Of a DNA stretch of 64,000 nucleotides, positions 51,244 to 57,975 are shown in pieces (position 1 is the stretch's first letter; the number at the start of each line of letters is the position of its first letter). The position numbers and the translations under genes were made by a program. The stretch spans positions 1-64,000 of the forward strand of contig JAGAUF010000085.1 in assembly GCA_017620885.1 (NCBI GenBank). Reading direction: 5' to 3'. The DNA is from Muribaculaceae bacterium. GTDB taxonomy: Bacteria; Bacteroidota; Bacteroidia; Bacteroidales; Muribaculaceae. Under the pieces are notes generated by a model, which saw only the letters and a program-made list of their open reading frames with translations, had not been told where the DNA came from and did not search any database.

Positions 51244-52038
51244 TTAATGTCTCTTATATACTATGCTTTGCTTTGTTGCTGGCACGTAGGTTACATCATC
51301 CCATCGTTTATGGTCGGACGTAGGGAAAAGCATACAAGCAGAAGTGTAGTCGTTTTCTGAGGTCGCCGTACCATTAGAGTCAAAACTTACTTCAATTCCG
51401 CTTATTTCAACAATAATTTCTCGATTTTCAATGCGCACAAACTTTACTTCCTTTGCTTCTCGAATTTGACCATCATACCATCGTTCATACCATAAAGCGG
51501 TACCTGATTCAGCAGCCCTCAGCTTAGATAGTATGGGATTTTCTGTATGTTCGTAAGCATCCTGCAGTTTTTTGAGTTCCTGCTCTTTTTCGTATATCTC
51601 ACCTCTCAATTTATTGTGAAGATAAGGTTTCATCTCTCGTAAACAAAGATCAAGATAATCCGGATTAAACTTCCTGAATGGTACCACGATGGATGTTGGC
51701 AATCCAATGTTTATACCTTCCTCTGTTAATCCAGACAATACAATTTTATCTTTTAATTTACTATGATGATATGGGGGAATATCAACATCGATTCGAGTAT
51801 AATATGAGTGCCCATTTTCATATTTAGTTAGGTCCTTTTCTATAGGTCCCCAGTGGATGAGTAAATTCTCAACTGTAGGAATTGGAATTTCTAAATATAA
51901 TTTTCTGGCGTTTTGATACTCTATAAACCATATCTTCCATGCATTCTCACGGATAAGGTTAAATAGAGAATTCTTTCTCGATATTGAATCGGTGGTTTGG
52001 TATTCGTTCACCGTGTCAAGTATTTCTATTGGAATCAT
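51244..52038 (-). CDS. Hypothetical phage protein
   Basis: A 264-residue protein; N-terminal 100 residues mixed with DVDIPPYHHSKLKDKIVL, then a long helix (KLRGEIYEKEQELKKLQDAY) and a C-terminal beta domain. It is the longest gene of this unit and more AT-rich than its neighbours. Not recognised. Confidence 0.6.
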   Translation of the reverse strand: MIPIEILDTVNEYQTTDSISRKNSLFNLIRENAWKIWFIEYQNARKLYLEIPIPTVENLLIHWGPIEKDLTKYENGHSYYTRIDVDIPPYHHSKLKDKIVLSGLTEEGINIGLPTSIVVPFRKFNPDYLDLCLREMKPYLHNKLRGEIYEKEQELKKLQDAYEHTENPILSKLRAAESGTALWYERWYDGQIREAKEVKFVRIENREIIVEISGIEVSFDSNGTATSENDYTSACMLFPTSDHKRWDDVTYVPATKQSIVYKRH

Positions 52039-52387
52039 TTTTATCTAATTCATTTAAGATTTTGCACACTTCCTGATACCGAGTTAGACCCTGCCATTCG
52101 GCTTGCACATCATCGGTCTCACTGTCATAGTGTTCATCGTAGATGTACTGATTTATGCTCTCATTGAATATCTCGTCTGACAACCCGTAATCAGGATCGC
52201 AATCGTCATACATTCCGAGTTCGCGAGCGACAGATTGACATTCTTGATGGCAAACCCAGTCTCCGACTATTCCATCTACGACATTGGTCTGCCGGAGATA
52301 CTTCTGGCCTTTGTTGATAGTGCCGTAGCAGAACATACATTTATGCTCCTTGCGTGCCACCGGCGTTGCTTCTTTGAGTATTGTCAT
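52016..52387 (-). CDS. Small zinc-finger-like phage protein
   Basis: A 123-residue protein with KEHKCMFCYGTINKGQKYLR (CxxC) and WVCHQECQS (Cx3C with His), giving a likely zinc site in residues 12-55, followed by a very acidic tail. This arrangement is frequent in Bacteroidetes phage accessory genes. Role unknown. Confidence 0.7.
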   Translation of the reverse strand: MTILKEATPVARKEHKCMFCYGTINKGQKYLRQTNVVDGIVGDWVCHQECQSVARELGMYDDCDPDYGLSDEIFNESINQYIYDEHYDSETDDVQAEWQGLTRYQEVCKILNELDKNDSNRNT

Positions 52388-52704
52388 ATCTTTTCATTGT
52401 TATAGATTATTCTTGATGGGTATGTGTGCTTGGTAAGACTCAATATTTTCACTGCTTTCCTACAAAGTCCTTCATCACAATTCCAATAACGAGAGGCAAG
52501 AATAGTATAGGCAACTGAAAACACGTCCTTTTTCCTCCACGGGAATTTGCAAATAAAATCATGACCTATTTTCTGCGATTCATCTGTGAAGAGGAAATAC
52601 GAGGAATTTCTGGCATAAGTGATAGTGCAACCATAAGTCATAAGATTAACTTTGGTACGTCTTATTTCATCCCTGAGCCTTTTCTTTGTTTTAGTTGTCT
52701 TCAT
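52384..52704 (-). CDS. Hypothetical basic phage protein
   Basis: A 106-residue basic protein (MKTTKTKKRLRDEIRRTKVN). Possibly nucleic-acid-binding on charge alone. ATGA overlap with the zinc-finger-like gene. Confidence 0.55.
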   Translation of the reverse strand: MKTTKTKKRLRDEIRRTKVNLMTYGCTITYARNSSYFLFTDESQKIGHDFICKFPWRKKDVFSVAYTILASRYWNCDEGLCRKAVKILSLTKHTYPSRIIYNNEKI

Positions 52705-53173
52705 TTGTTGTCAGTTTTGATATTCGGAAGTCATATCCATTGGCATAAAGTAGCTCTACGGCAAGCACAACTGCTTCGATAGGATTCTCAGATTGAGGTA
52801 GTGTCCCAGTGAACCCATCCCAATCATAGTCTACAATCCAATTTGTACCATTTGAATATAGTGTAAGGTCACCGTTAAGCACACTTGGAATATCCTTATC
52901 CCATATCTCTCCATCTAAGAATGGCGGTGTCCATTTGGTAAATGGAAAATCATTTAAGTGCTTTGGCAAAATTTCAATCAATGCTGATAACGACCATGCT
53001 GGGGTGTCATTTTTCTCAAACTCCATATCCGGACCTCTCATTAAGAGATAGATTTCACCTTTTCGTTTCCCTGATAAGGTTAAAGCAGGTTGGTAAAACA
53101 TATCTGCTGTATCGGGATCAACTCCGCAGGCCATCAAGCGTGCGGATTGTTCGGATGTTGTTGCTATGTTCAT
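52691..53173 (-). CDS. Hypothetical phage protein
   Basis: A 160-residue protein. It opens TTSEQSARLMACGVDPDTAD and contains WSLSALIEILPKHL, the latter followed by FPFTKW; the C-terminal part reads AVVLAVELLYANGYD. The SxRLMxxGVxxxTADM opening recalls a recurring Bacteroides phage family of unknown role. Confidence 0.6.
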   Translation of the reverse strand: MNIATTSEQSARLMACGVDPDTADMFYQPALTLSGKRKGEIYLLMRGPDMEFEKNDTPAWSLSALIEILPKHLNDFPFTKWTPPFLDGEIWDKDIPSVLNGDLTLYSNGTNWIVDYDWDGFTGTLPQSENPIEAVVLAVELLYANGYDFRISKLTTNEDN

Positions 53174-53574
53174 TGCTGATTATCTTTGTGAAATTGTTCA
53201 AGGATTCTTTTTATAGTTTCGGCGGCTTGTCTAGCGAGTTCTTGTGTGCGGAAGTAGTTATTGGATCTAACTCTTGCCCAGTCTTCAGGATCCTCTGCAT
53301 CAAAGATTTTTGACACGGGATTCAACATGTCGTTGATGCACCAATAGTATTCATTGTCTTTGGGTGCCACCGGCTGTCTCTTTAGGATTGTAATATTCTT
53401 TTCCGAGTTATTACGTGAGTTGCGATAGACTGCAAACGCGGCCCATGCATTGCACAGGGCAAGGACAGCGAATGTTACACACCAATAGTACCGGTGTATC
53501 ATTGCATTGGCAATCAGGCACGATATTGAAAGCAGAACACTCGCGCAGTTGAAGATGATACAGAACTTATCCAT
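53170..53574 (-). CDS. Phage protein with N-terminal membrane segments
   Basis: A 134-residue protein with two hydrophobic stretches (residues 5-25 and 30-52) and a charged soluble C-terminal half. Possibly an inner-membrane protein. ATGA overlap downstream. Not recognised. Confidence 0.6.
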   Translation of the reverse strand: MDKFCIIFNCASVLLSISCLIANAMIHRYYWCVTFAVLALCNAWAAFAVYRNSRNNSEKNITILKRQPVAPKDNEYYWCINDMLNPVSKIFDAEDPEDWARVRSNNYFRTQELARQAAETIKRILEQFHKDNQQ

Positions 53575-53887
53575 GGCTTACCTCTTTTGCAATATCAGGG
53601 AAGATGGCCTTTATCGCATCGCCTCGACCGTCAAAATAAGCTTGATTTAGTGGCCTCGCACAGCCTGCTTTCTGAAAATTTGAGAGGGCAAGATTGTATT
53701 CTTCTTTTACCTTACTTTTCTCAACAATGCAAAATCGGCTGGTGAGCCAGCGAATAATATACGCTACTATCTCCGCCTGATCATCGAGCAACTCTTCGTA
53801 AGTGCTTTGTGAAAAGCCTGATGATACTACCTTTTCCTCGGCATATTCGCGACTCAAGGCTTTTATCTTGTCTTCGTCCATAGTCAT
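53567..53887 (-). CDS. Hypothetical acidic phage protein
   Basis: A 106-residue helical acidic protein (SREYAEEKVVSSGFSQSTYE). YFDGRGDAIKAIFP near the C terminus. Overlaps the next gene by 8 bp. Not recognised. Confidence 0.6.
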   Translation of the reverse strand: MTMDEDKIKALSREYAEEKVVSSGFSQSTYEELLDDQAEIVAYIIRWLTSRFCIVEKSKVKEEYNLALSNFQKAGCARPLNQAYFDGRGDAIKAIFPDIAKEVSHG

Positions 53888-54159
53888 ACGTTACATTTAG
53901 TCTTATGAAATGCGCAAGTATCGGAGTTATACAGCTTGCAGGTACCGAGACCTCGGACCGTCCGGGCGCACTGGTAATGGCCTCGATAGTGGACGCACTC
54001 ACTCGCTACCTGATTAAATTGACACTTGCTTATATCGTTGGGGTGAGAACACCCGGAGACAGCAGAATAATATCCTGCTATCCCCCGGCGTGTCTTCTCA
54101 CAATGACCGCCATTCGAGCAATAGAACCGGCAGTCATATTTGGTTTTAGTCTTCGTCAT
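53884..54159 (-). CDS. Cys-rich phage protein
   Basis: A 91-residue protein with about eleven cysteines in spaced pairs (YDCRFYCSNGGHCEK, SECVHYRGHYQC, GTCKLYNSDTCAFHK). Probably binds one or two zinc ions. No known family. Confidence 0.65.
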   Translation of the reverse strand: MTKTKTKYDCRFYCSNGGHCEKTRRGIAGYYSAVSGCSHPNDISKCQFNQVASECVHYRGHYQCARTVRGLGTCKLYNSDTCAFHKTKCNV

Positions 54160-54451
54160 AGCCGTAATCGGTTATTTCAAGGTGTGCGCCATTATCGCTC
54201 TCGAGGATTTCTATTGGCTCGTCAACTATGAGGGTGCCGAACCAATTTACCATTACGAATTTTTCGAGAGTGGCAGGCTCACACCAATCTTCATCAGTAT
54301 GTCGAATATCATACAGATACTTACTTTCAGTGTCTGCTTGCTGATACACTCTGAATTCTGAGAGTAGTCCACTAATTTTTGTGCCGTCCTCGAAGAAAAG
54401 AGTTATGGGTCGAATGTCGTTCAACTGTAATAGTTCTTTTACTGTTTTCAT
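54146..54451 (-). CDS. Hypothetical phage protein
   Basis: Start set at MKTVKELLQLNDIRPI (101 residues); a start at 54487 adds 12 residues and overlaps the upstream gene by 10 bp. Looks like a small beta-barrel (TLFFEDGTKISGLLSEF). Acidic C terminus. Not recognised. Confidence 0.6.
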   Translation of the reverse strand: MKTVKELLQLNDIRPITLFFEDGTKISGLLSEFRVYQQADTESKYLYDIRHTDEDWCEPATLEKFVMVNWFGTLIVDEPIEILESDNGAHLEITDYGYDED

Positions 54452-54477
54452 TTCAGCATATTGTCTATATGTTGAAC

Positions 54478-54876
54478 CTATTCCCATCGTGCCTCAAGTT
54501 GAGATTTTAGGCTTAGTGTTTGCTCCATCACATACTCTTTTGAGCAGGTGTCTGGATTGTCGAAGCAATGGCAGGTGTCGAAGCCTATGACCCACCAATC
54601 CTGCCGAATACCAGAGGATTCCCCGATAAACTCCATTGATTTAAACCTCTTCTTCCAAGTTCTATATGAATCACAGAACGTTACTCCCCCATGGACGTGG
54701 ATATTTTCATCGTCCATCATATTCTTGCCATAATCCGGATGCGAGGGAGGGATTGCGACGTATCCATTCGCATATCCACACTTGAGAAGCATGAACTCAG
54801 GCTTGGAGTTTAGCTCCTTATTTATATCGGAGTTCATGAATGCTACAAGTGCAGGTCTTTTGTCAGTCTTCGTCAT
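54478..54876 (-). CDS. Hypothetical phage protein
   Basis: A 132-residue protein with YVAIPPSHPDYGKNMMDD, VHGGVTFCDSYR, and WWVIGFDTCHCFDNPDTCSK. The GGVTFxxS and GFDxxHxxD pattern matches a widespread uncharacterised phage family with conserved His and Cys. Confidence 0.7.
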   Translation of the reverse strand: MTKTDKRPALVAFMNSDINKELNSKPEFMLLKCGYANGYVAIPPSHPDYGKNMMDDENIHVHGGVTFCDSYRTWKKRFKSMEFIGESSGIRQDWWVIGFDTCHCFDNPDTCSKEYVMEQTLSLKSQLEARWE

Positions 54877-54888
54877 CGCGTATTTAAT

Positions 54889-55260
54889 TTAGAATGTTAT
54901 TACTGCTGATACCAGGGCGGTCGAGAGCTGATAGCCACGAGAAGCAGCCTCACACTCCATCGTCTCGGTGTCTGTAATCTTGAGGTTCATAAGGATTTCC
55001 CGGCGCTCGTCGTTGGTAAACTCAGGAGTGCAGAAGATATCTGATACATCGTTGAATGTGCTTTCTCCATTCACCATAACTACGCTATTAAACGGAGTCT
55101 CGTAAAGGAAAGCCACGATTTTCACTGTCGTTTTCTGGACGCGACCAGCGTACTTGACAGCGGCTCGGACGAAACGCTTCATCAGGTAGTAGCTTTTCTC
55201 GCGCGGGTCGGTGTGAACACACTCAGGAGCCAGACCGATTTCCATAAGTTCTGTTACCAT
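54889..55260 (-). CDS. Hypothetical phage protein
   Basis: A 123-residue protein, helical with NSVVMVNGESTFNDVSDIFC. It overlaps 55254-55505 by 7 bp. Unknown role. Confidence 0.6.
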   Translation of the reverse strand: MVTELMEIGLAPECVHTDPREKSYYLMKRFVRAAVKYAGRVQKTTVKIVAFLYETPFNSVVMVNGESTFNDVSDIFCTPEFTNDERREILMNLKITDTETMECEAASRGYQLSTALVSAVITF

Positions 55261-55505
55261 TGCTTGTCGCCGAGTTCGCGTGTAACCATAAATTTGTGGG
55301 TCTCTTCGTCGGCACCCATTTCTACGAGTGAAACATGGCCGTGATTATCCTTGACGCGCTCGTCATATTTCCACGATTCGTATTCATGACGGGCGATTTC
55401 ATAATCATCATACATTTCGTCTATGTTGATTTCGTCGTAAACATCGTCATAGTCTCGGGCTGTGCAGAGAGCCGACACTTTCAGTTTGTAAATACGGTTG
55501 GACAT
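55254..55505 (-). CDS. Small acidic phage protein
   Basis: An 83-residue acidic protein (DYDDVYDEINIDEMYDDYE). Strong negative charge is compatible with DNA mimicry but that is only a possibility. The leader has ATCTTATTTGC at 55531. Confidence 0.6.
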   Translation of the reverse strand: MSNRIYKLKVSALCTARDYDDVYDEINIDEMYDDYEIARHEYESWKYDERVKDNHGHVSLVEMGADEETHKFMVTRELGDKQW

Positions 55506-55566
55506 TACTTTTGATTTTTTGATTGTGAATATCTTATTTGCATTGCCTGTTCAGGCTATTGTTCAT

Positions 55567-55980
55567 TTAGAATTTAAGGTACTTTTCAAATCGAGTTCCT
55601 ATTTCGGTAGCGACCATCGGCCAGCCATAGAGGGCGCATAGAAGAATCTTCATGCCAACTTGGGGAATGTAGCCGTCAGCACCCCCGACCTCAGAATAGA
55701 TTTCGGGGTACATCTTGGCATATTCATACGCGGCTTTGAGGAGGGAATCCTTGCAGAGCCGGAATCTCTTGCCATTCTCCACATCCGTGAAGAAGATGTC
55801 TCGCCCGTCGAAAATTGCTTCTACGGTCTGCTCAAAATAAGGATCCGCGTCGATGGGGTTCTCGATAGCTAACAGATTGGCGAGGCCGAACTGATAGCCG
55901 TAGTCGAGGGCGCAGGTAATGAGGGAGCGTAGCTCCTGGCAGTCCACTACCGGGGCATTAGTCAACGATTCCGTCGCCAT
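55567..55980 (-). CDS. Hypothetical phage protein
   Basis: Start set at MATESLTNAPVVDC (137 residues); an ATG 12 bp earlier is possible. Mostly helical with DGRDIFFTDVENGKRFRLCK, and a C-terminal PQVGMKILLCALYGWP. Not recognised. Overlaps the upstream gene's end by 23 bp. Confidence 0.6.
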   Translation of the reverse strand: MATESLTNAPVVDCQELRSLITCALDYGYQFGLANLLAIENPIDADPYFEQTVEAIFDGRDIFFTDVENGKRFRLCKDSLLKAAYEYAKMYPEIYSEVGGADGYIPQVGMKILLCALYGWPMVATEIGTRFEKYLKF

Positions 55981-56242
55981 AATACATATCAAATCTTGTC
56001 ATTTCGGAAAGAGACTCGTACCACTCATGGTACTCGGCCTTAACGTTCTCATCGAGGAACTTGAAATAGTAGCCGTTACAGTAGCGGAGTGTGCGGTTCC
56101 ATTCGTAGAATTTTCTGAACAGCTCTTCTTTGGTCGGAGCTTCAGCTACAAACTCTCTCTTAACAGCAAAGTTGTCGTATTCGACCACTTTGGCTTTGTA
56201 TGCGCTCTCATTGAGAGGCGGTGTATTAACTTGATTGTTCAT
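55958..56242 (-). CDS. Hypothetical phage protein, first gene after cassette 6
   Basis: A 94-residue acidic protein with a helical aromatic-rich core (KEELFRKFYEWNRTLRYCNG). First gene of the longest small-gene unit, running to 48195. Function unknown. Confidence 0.65.
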   Translation of the reverse strand: MNNQVNTPPLNESAYKAKVVEYDNFAVKREFVAEAPTKEELFRKFYEWNRTLRYCNGYYFKFLDENVKAEYHEWYESLSEMTRFDMYYGDGIVD

Positions 56243-56256
56243 CGTGTCCGATGTTT

Positions 56257-56341
56257 TTGATTAGTTTTATCTTATTTGCATACGCAAAGATAATCAAAAA
56301 TAATCATTCCTGCAATTTTTGGAGCCATTATTTTAATCAAA
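56257..56341 (-). promoter_or_regulatory. Promoter/operator cassette 6
   Basis: Minus-strand TATCTTTG (56285-56292), ATTG (56313-56316), spacer 20 bp. Arms TTTGATTAGT (56257) and TTTAATCAAA (56332), 75 bp apart. Divergent from the plus-strand promoter at 56388. Confidence 0.8.
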
Positions 56342-56387
56342 TCTGCAAATTTTCTCACTCTGATTAGGTCATGTCACGGATTATTAG

Positions 56388-56395
56388 TATCTTTG
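56388..56395 (+). promoter_or_regulatory. Promoter of the plus-strand RNA and cargo genes
   Basis: TATCTTTG matches the TAnnTTTG -7 box; a -33 TTTG is not evident. A start near 56401 is expected, just upstream of the first helix of the rod RNA. No second promoter is seen before the coding genes. Confidence 0.6.
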
Positions 56396-56400
56396 CGGCG

Positions 56401-56606
56401 AAGTTGAACACTTGACACACGTCAGGATACAACAGACATACATAGCCTAATCGTCGTCGAACTACCACCTTGATAACTCCGGGCTATCTTAAGTTTACCC
56501 ACTGGGCTTTGTGGCTCTGTGTGCATACACGCGCAGGACACGACCTATTGGGTAAACGGCTGTGGTAGGCCGGACGACGTTAGGCTGCTGTCCTGCGTCT
56601 TTTTTG
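56401..56606 (+). ncRNA. Long rod-shaped structured RNA (6S-like shape), possible leader
   Basis: Five nested helices pair in order: CGtCAGGA 56420-56427 with TCCTGCG 56591-56597; AGCCTAA 56444 with TTAGGCT 56580; CGTCGTC 56452 with GACGACG 56573; CTACCAC 56462 with GTGGTAG 56562; GTTTACCCA 56493 with TGGGTAAAC 56549. A 24-nt by 4-nt asymmetric bubble separates the last two, and an apical hairpin GTGT/ACAC caps the rod. Six U (56600-56605) follow the closing helix, which can thus end transcription. Length ~205 nt and rod with bubble are like bacterial 6S RNA; the identity is not proven. The two genes downstream have no promoter of their own, so readthrough would make this a leader. Confidence 0.7.
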
Positions 56607-56641
56607 TGGGTAGTTGCCAAGAGAAAATGCAAATATGAAGA

Positions 56642-57133
56642 GTGACCATGGTAACTATCAGACATAACATCGACGAGACCCAATTCAAATACCTCTGGGC
56701 CAAATACGTCAAAGGCTCCAACATCGAGCGACACTGCGCTCAATGCGTGCCGGGGACATTCAGTAAGAAATTCTCCGGTGCATGGAACAGCGACCTTCTA
56801 CATCAGCCGACGCTCGCTATGGACGAGGTGCCGGACGGAGAATATCAAGCCATATACTTTTGCGGAGTCTTCAAGAAAGGATTCTCTACCAAGAAGAACT
56901 ATCCGCATAACTTACACCTCGCAGTCATTCCTGAAGAGGGGCGCAACGATGTCTTCGACTTTGAGAACTGGCATATCGAGATAGAGAACGGCTACGTCTC
57001 ACGCATACCGGCCGAGGGAGAACTTGATGACCGATTCTTCCGGGCTCCGTATGATCATCACTACTACACCTGCCGCATCTTCCGCTGGATGATAGGCTTC
57101 TTCCACCACGAATTATTAAAGACAACGATATGA
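56642..57133 (+). CDS. Plus-strand cargo gene of unknown function
   Basis: A 163-residue protein without signal peptide; start at 56642 or at the ATG at 56648. It contains ERHCAQCVPGTFSKKFSGAW, VPDGEYQAIYFCGVFKKGF and YDHHYYTCRIFRW. The neighbouring phage genes run in the opposite direction, so this is a candidate lysogenic-conversion gene. It overlaps the secreted protein gene by 4 bp. Not recognised. Confidence 0.65.
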   Translation: MTMVTIRHNIDETQFKYLWAKYVKGSNIERHCAQCVPGTFSKKFSGAWNSDLLHQPTLAMDEVPDGEYQAIYFCGVFKKGFSTKKNYPHNLHLAVIPEEGRNDVFDFENWHIEIENGYVSRIPAEGELDDRFFRAPYDHHYYTCRIFRWMIGFFHHELLKTTI

Positions 57134-57690
57134 AACAAATCATTTTTACCCTCGTCTGTCTGCTGGCATTGTTCCCGGCGCAGGCACAAAAGATTTTGAG
57201 CGATGACACGACCAACGGCACCCGCTCAATCATCACGAGTAAGGAAAATGTTAAGTCCGGCAACGATAAGATTGTCGTATATGTCGGCCTGAGCTTTATG
57301 CAGTCGGGCGATACACCGACCCACTTCCTCTCGCTGAAACTTTCGGCGATGAAGCACATGGCTATCGGCAAGGAGGGACGCATCATGCTCAAGGACGCAA
57401 ACGGTAATGTTGTAACCCTCACAACACCGCAAGGCAGCTACGGCGCGGACACGCGCAACGTGGGCGGTTTCAACCTCTACGAAATCAATGTAGACTACCC
57501 GATAACCTACGAACAGTTACAGCAACTCGCTAACGGAGTTACCAAGATACGCATCGAGCTTGACAATGACGACCCGTTCGACAAGGAATACAAGAAGGAT
57601 AAGATTGGAAAGGTCATTGCAACCGATTTAAGCCTAATCGCCGGCGCACTCGGCACCGACAAAAAGGCTTCATTCACGGACGGCTTCTAA
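57130..57690 (+). CDS. Secreted cargo protein
   Basis: A 186-residue protein with a classical signal peptide (MKQIIFTLVCLLALFPAQAQ, cleavage after AQAQ). The mature part is beta-rich (NDKIVVYVGLSFMQSGDTPT) with Asp/Lys-rich C-terminal third. Exported to the periplasm or beyond, unlike almost every other small gene here. It is likely made in the lysogen and may change host envelope traits. Function unknown. Confidence 0.7.
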   Translation: MKQIIFTLVCLLALFPAQAQKILSDDTTNGTRSIITSKENVKSGNDKIVVYVGLSFMQSGDTPTHFLSLKLSAMKHMAIGKEGRIMLKDANGNVVTLTTPQGSYGADTRNVGGFNLYEINVDYPITYEQLQQLANGVTKIRIELDNDDPFDKEYKKDKIGKVIATDLSLIAGALGTDKKASFTDGF

Positions 57691-57706
57691 CAATCCGCAC
57701 CATATC

Positions 57707-57733
57707 AGGGCTGGCAAACATCTTGCCGGCCCT
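57707..57733. terminator. Terminator between convergent genes
   Basis: AGGGCTGGCAA pairs with TTGCCGGCCCT with one mismatch and a 5-nt loop, between the plus-strand cargo pair and the minus-strand tail operon. It may act in both directions. Confidence 0.65.
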
Positions 57734-57735
57734 TG

Positions 57736-57969
57736 CTATATGGTGACGTTACTACGGAAGTGGTCGATTATGTTGTAGATCGTGCGCTGAGACTTGCCGT
57801 ACTTGTCGGCGAGGACATATACGCAGTACACAGTCTTGTGGTTCTGTTTCTTCATTTCACGGAACTCCTCGTAAATCTGGAGATTGTCGATGTCGTTCAC
57901 ACTAATCTGATTGTTTTTCAGAATTTGAAGCAGGCTGGAATTGCTTTTAATTAGTTCGTAGCAGTTCAT
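57736..57969 (-). CDS. Small HTH protein at the end of the tail operon
   Basis: A 77-residue protein ending in VYVLADKYGKSQRTIYNIID, a helix-turn-helix like that of Mor/sigma-type regulators, preceded by an acidic helical region. It is 6 bp after the tape measure gene. It may regulate late or cargo transcription. Confidence 0.6.
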   Translation of the reverse strand: MNCYELIKSNSSLLQILKNNQISVNDIDNLQIYEEFREMKKQNHKTVYCVYVLADKYGKSQRTIYNIIDHFRSNVTI

Positions 57970-57975
57970 ATCGGG

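Noticed and set aside
7407..56341. The repeated AT-rich cassettes as a dispersed CRISPR or IS remnant
   Set aside because: Each lies directly before a gene start and contains promoter boxes at fixed spacing; there are no spacers, no transposase and no target duplication.
56495..56743. 82-codon minus-strand frame
   Set aside because: It is the complement of the structured RNA and the start of the plus-strand cargo gene; its translation follows the RNA helices.
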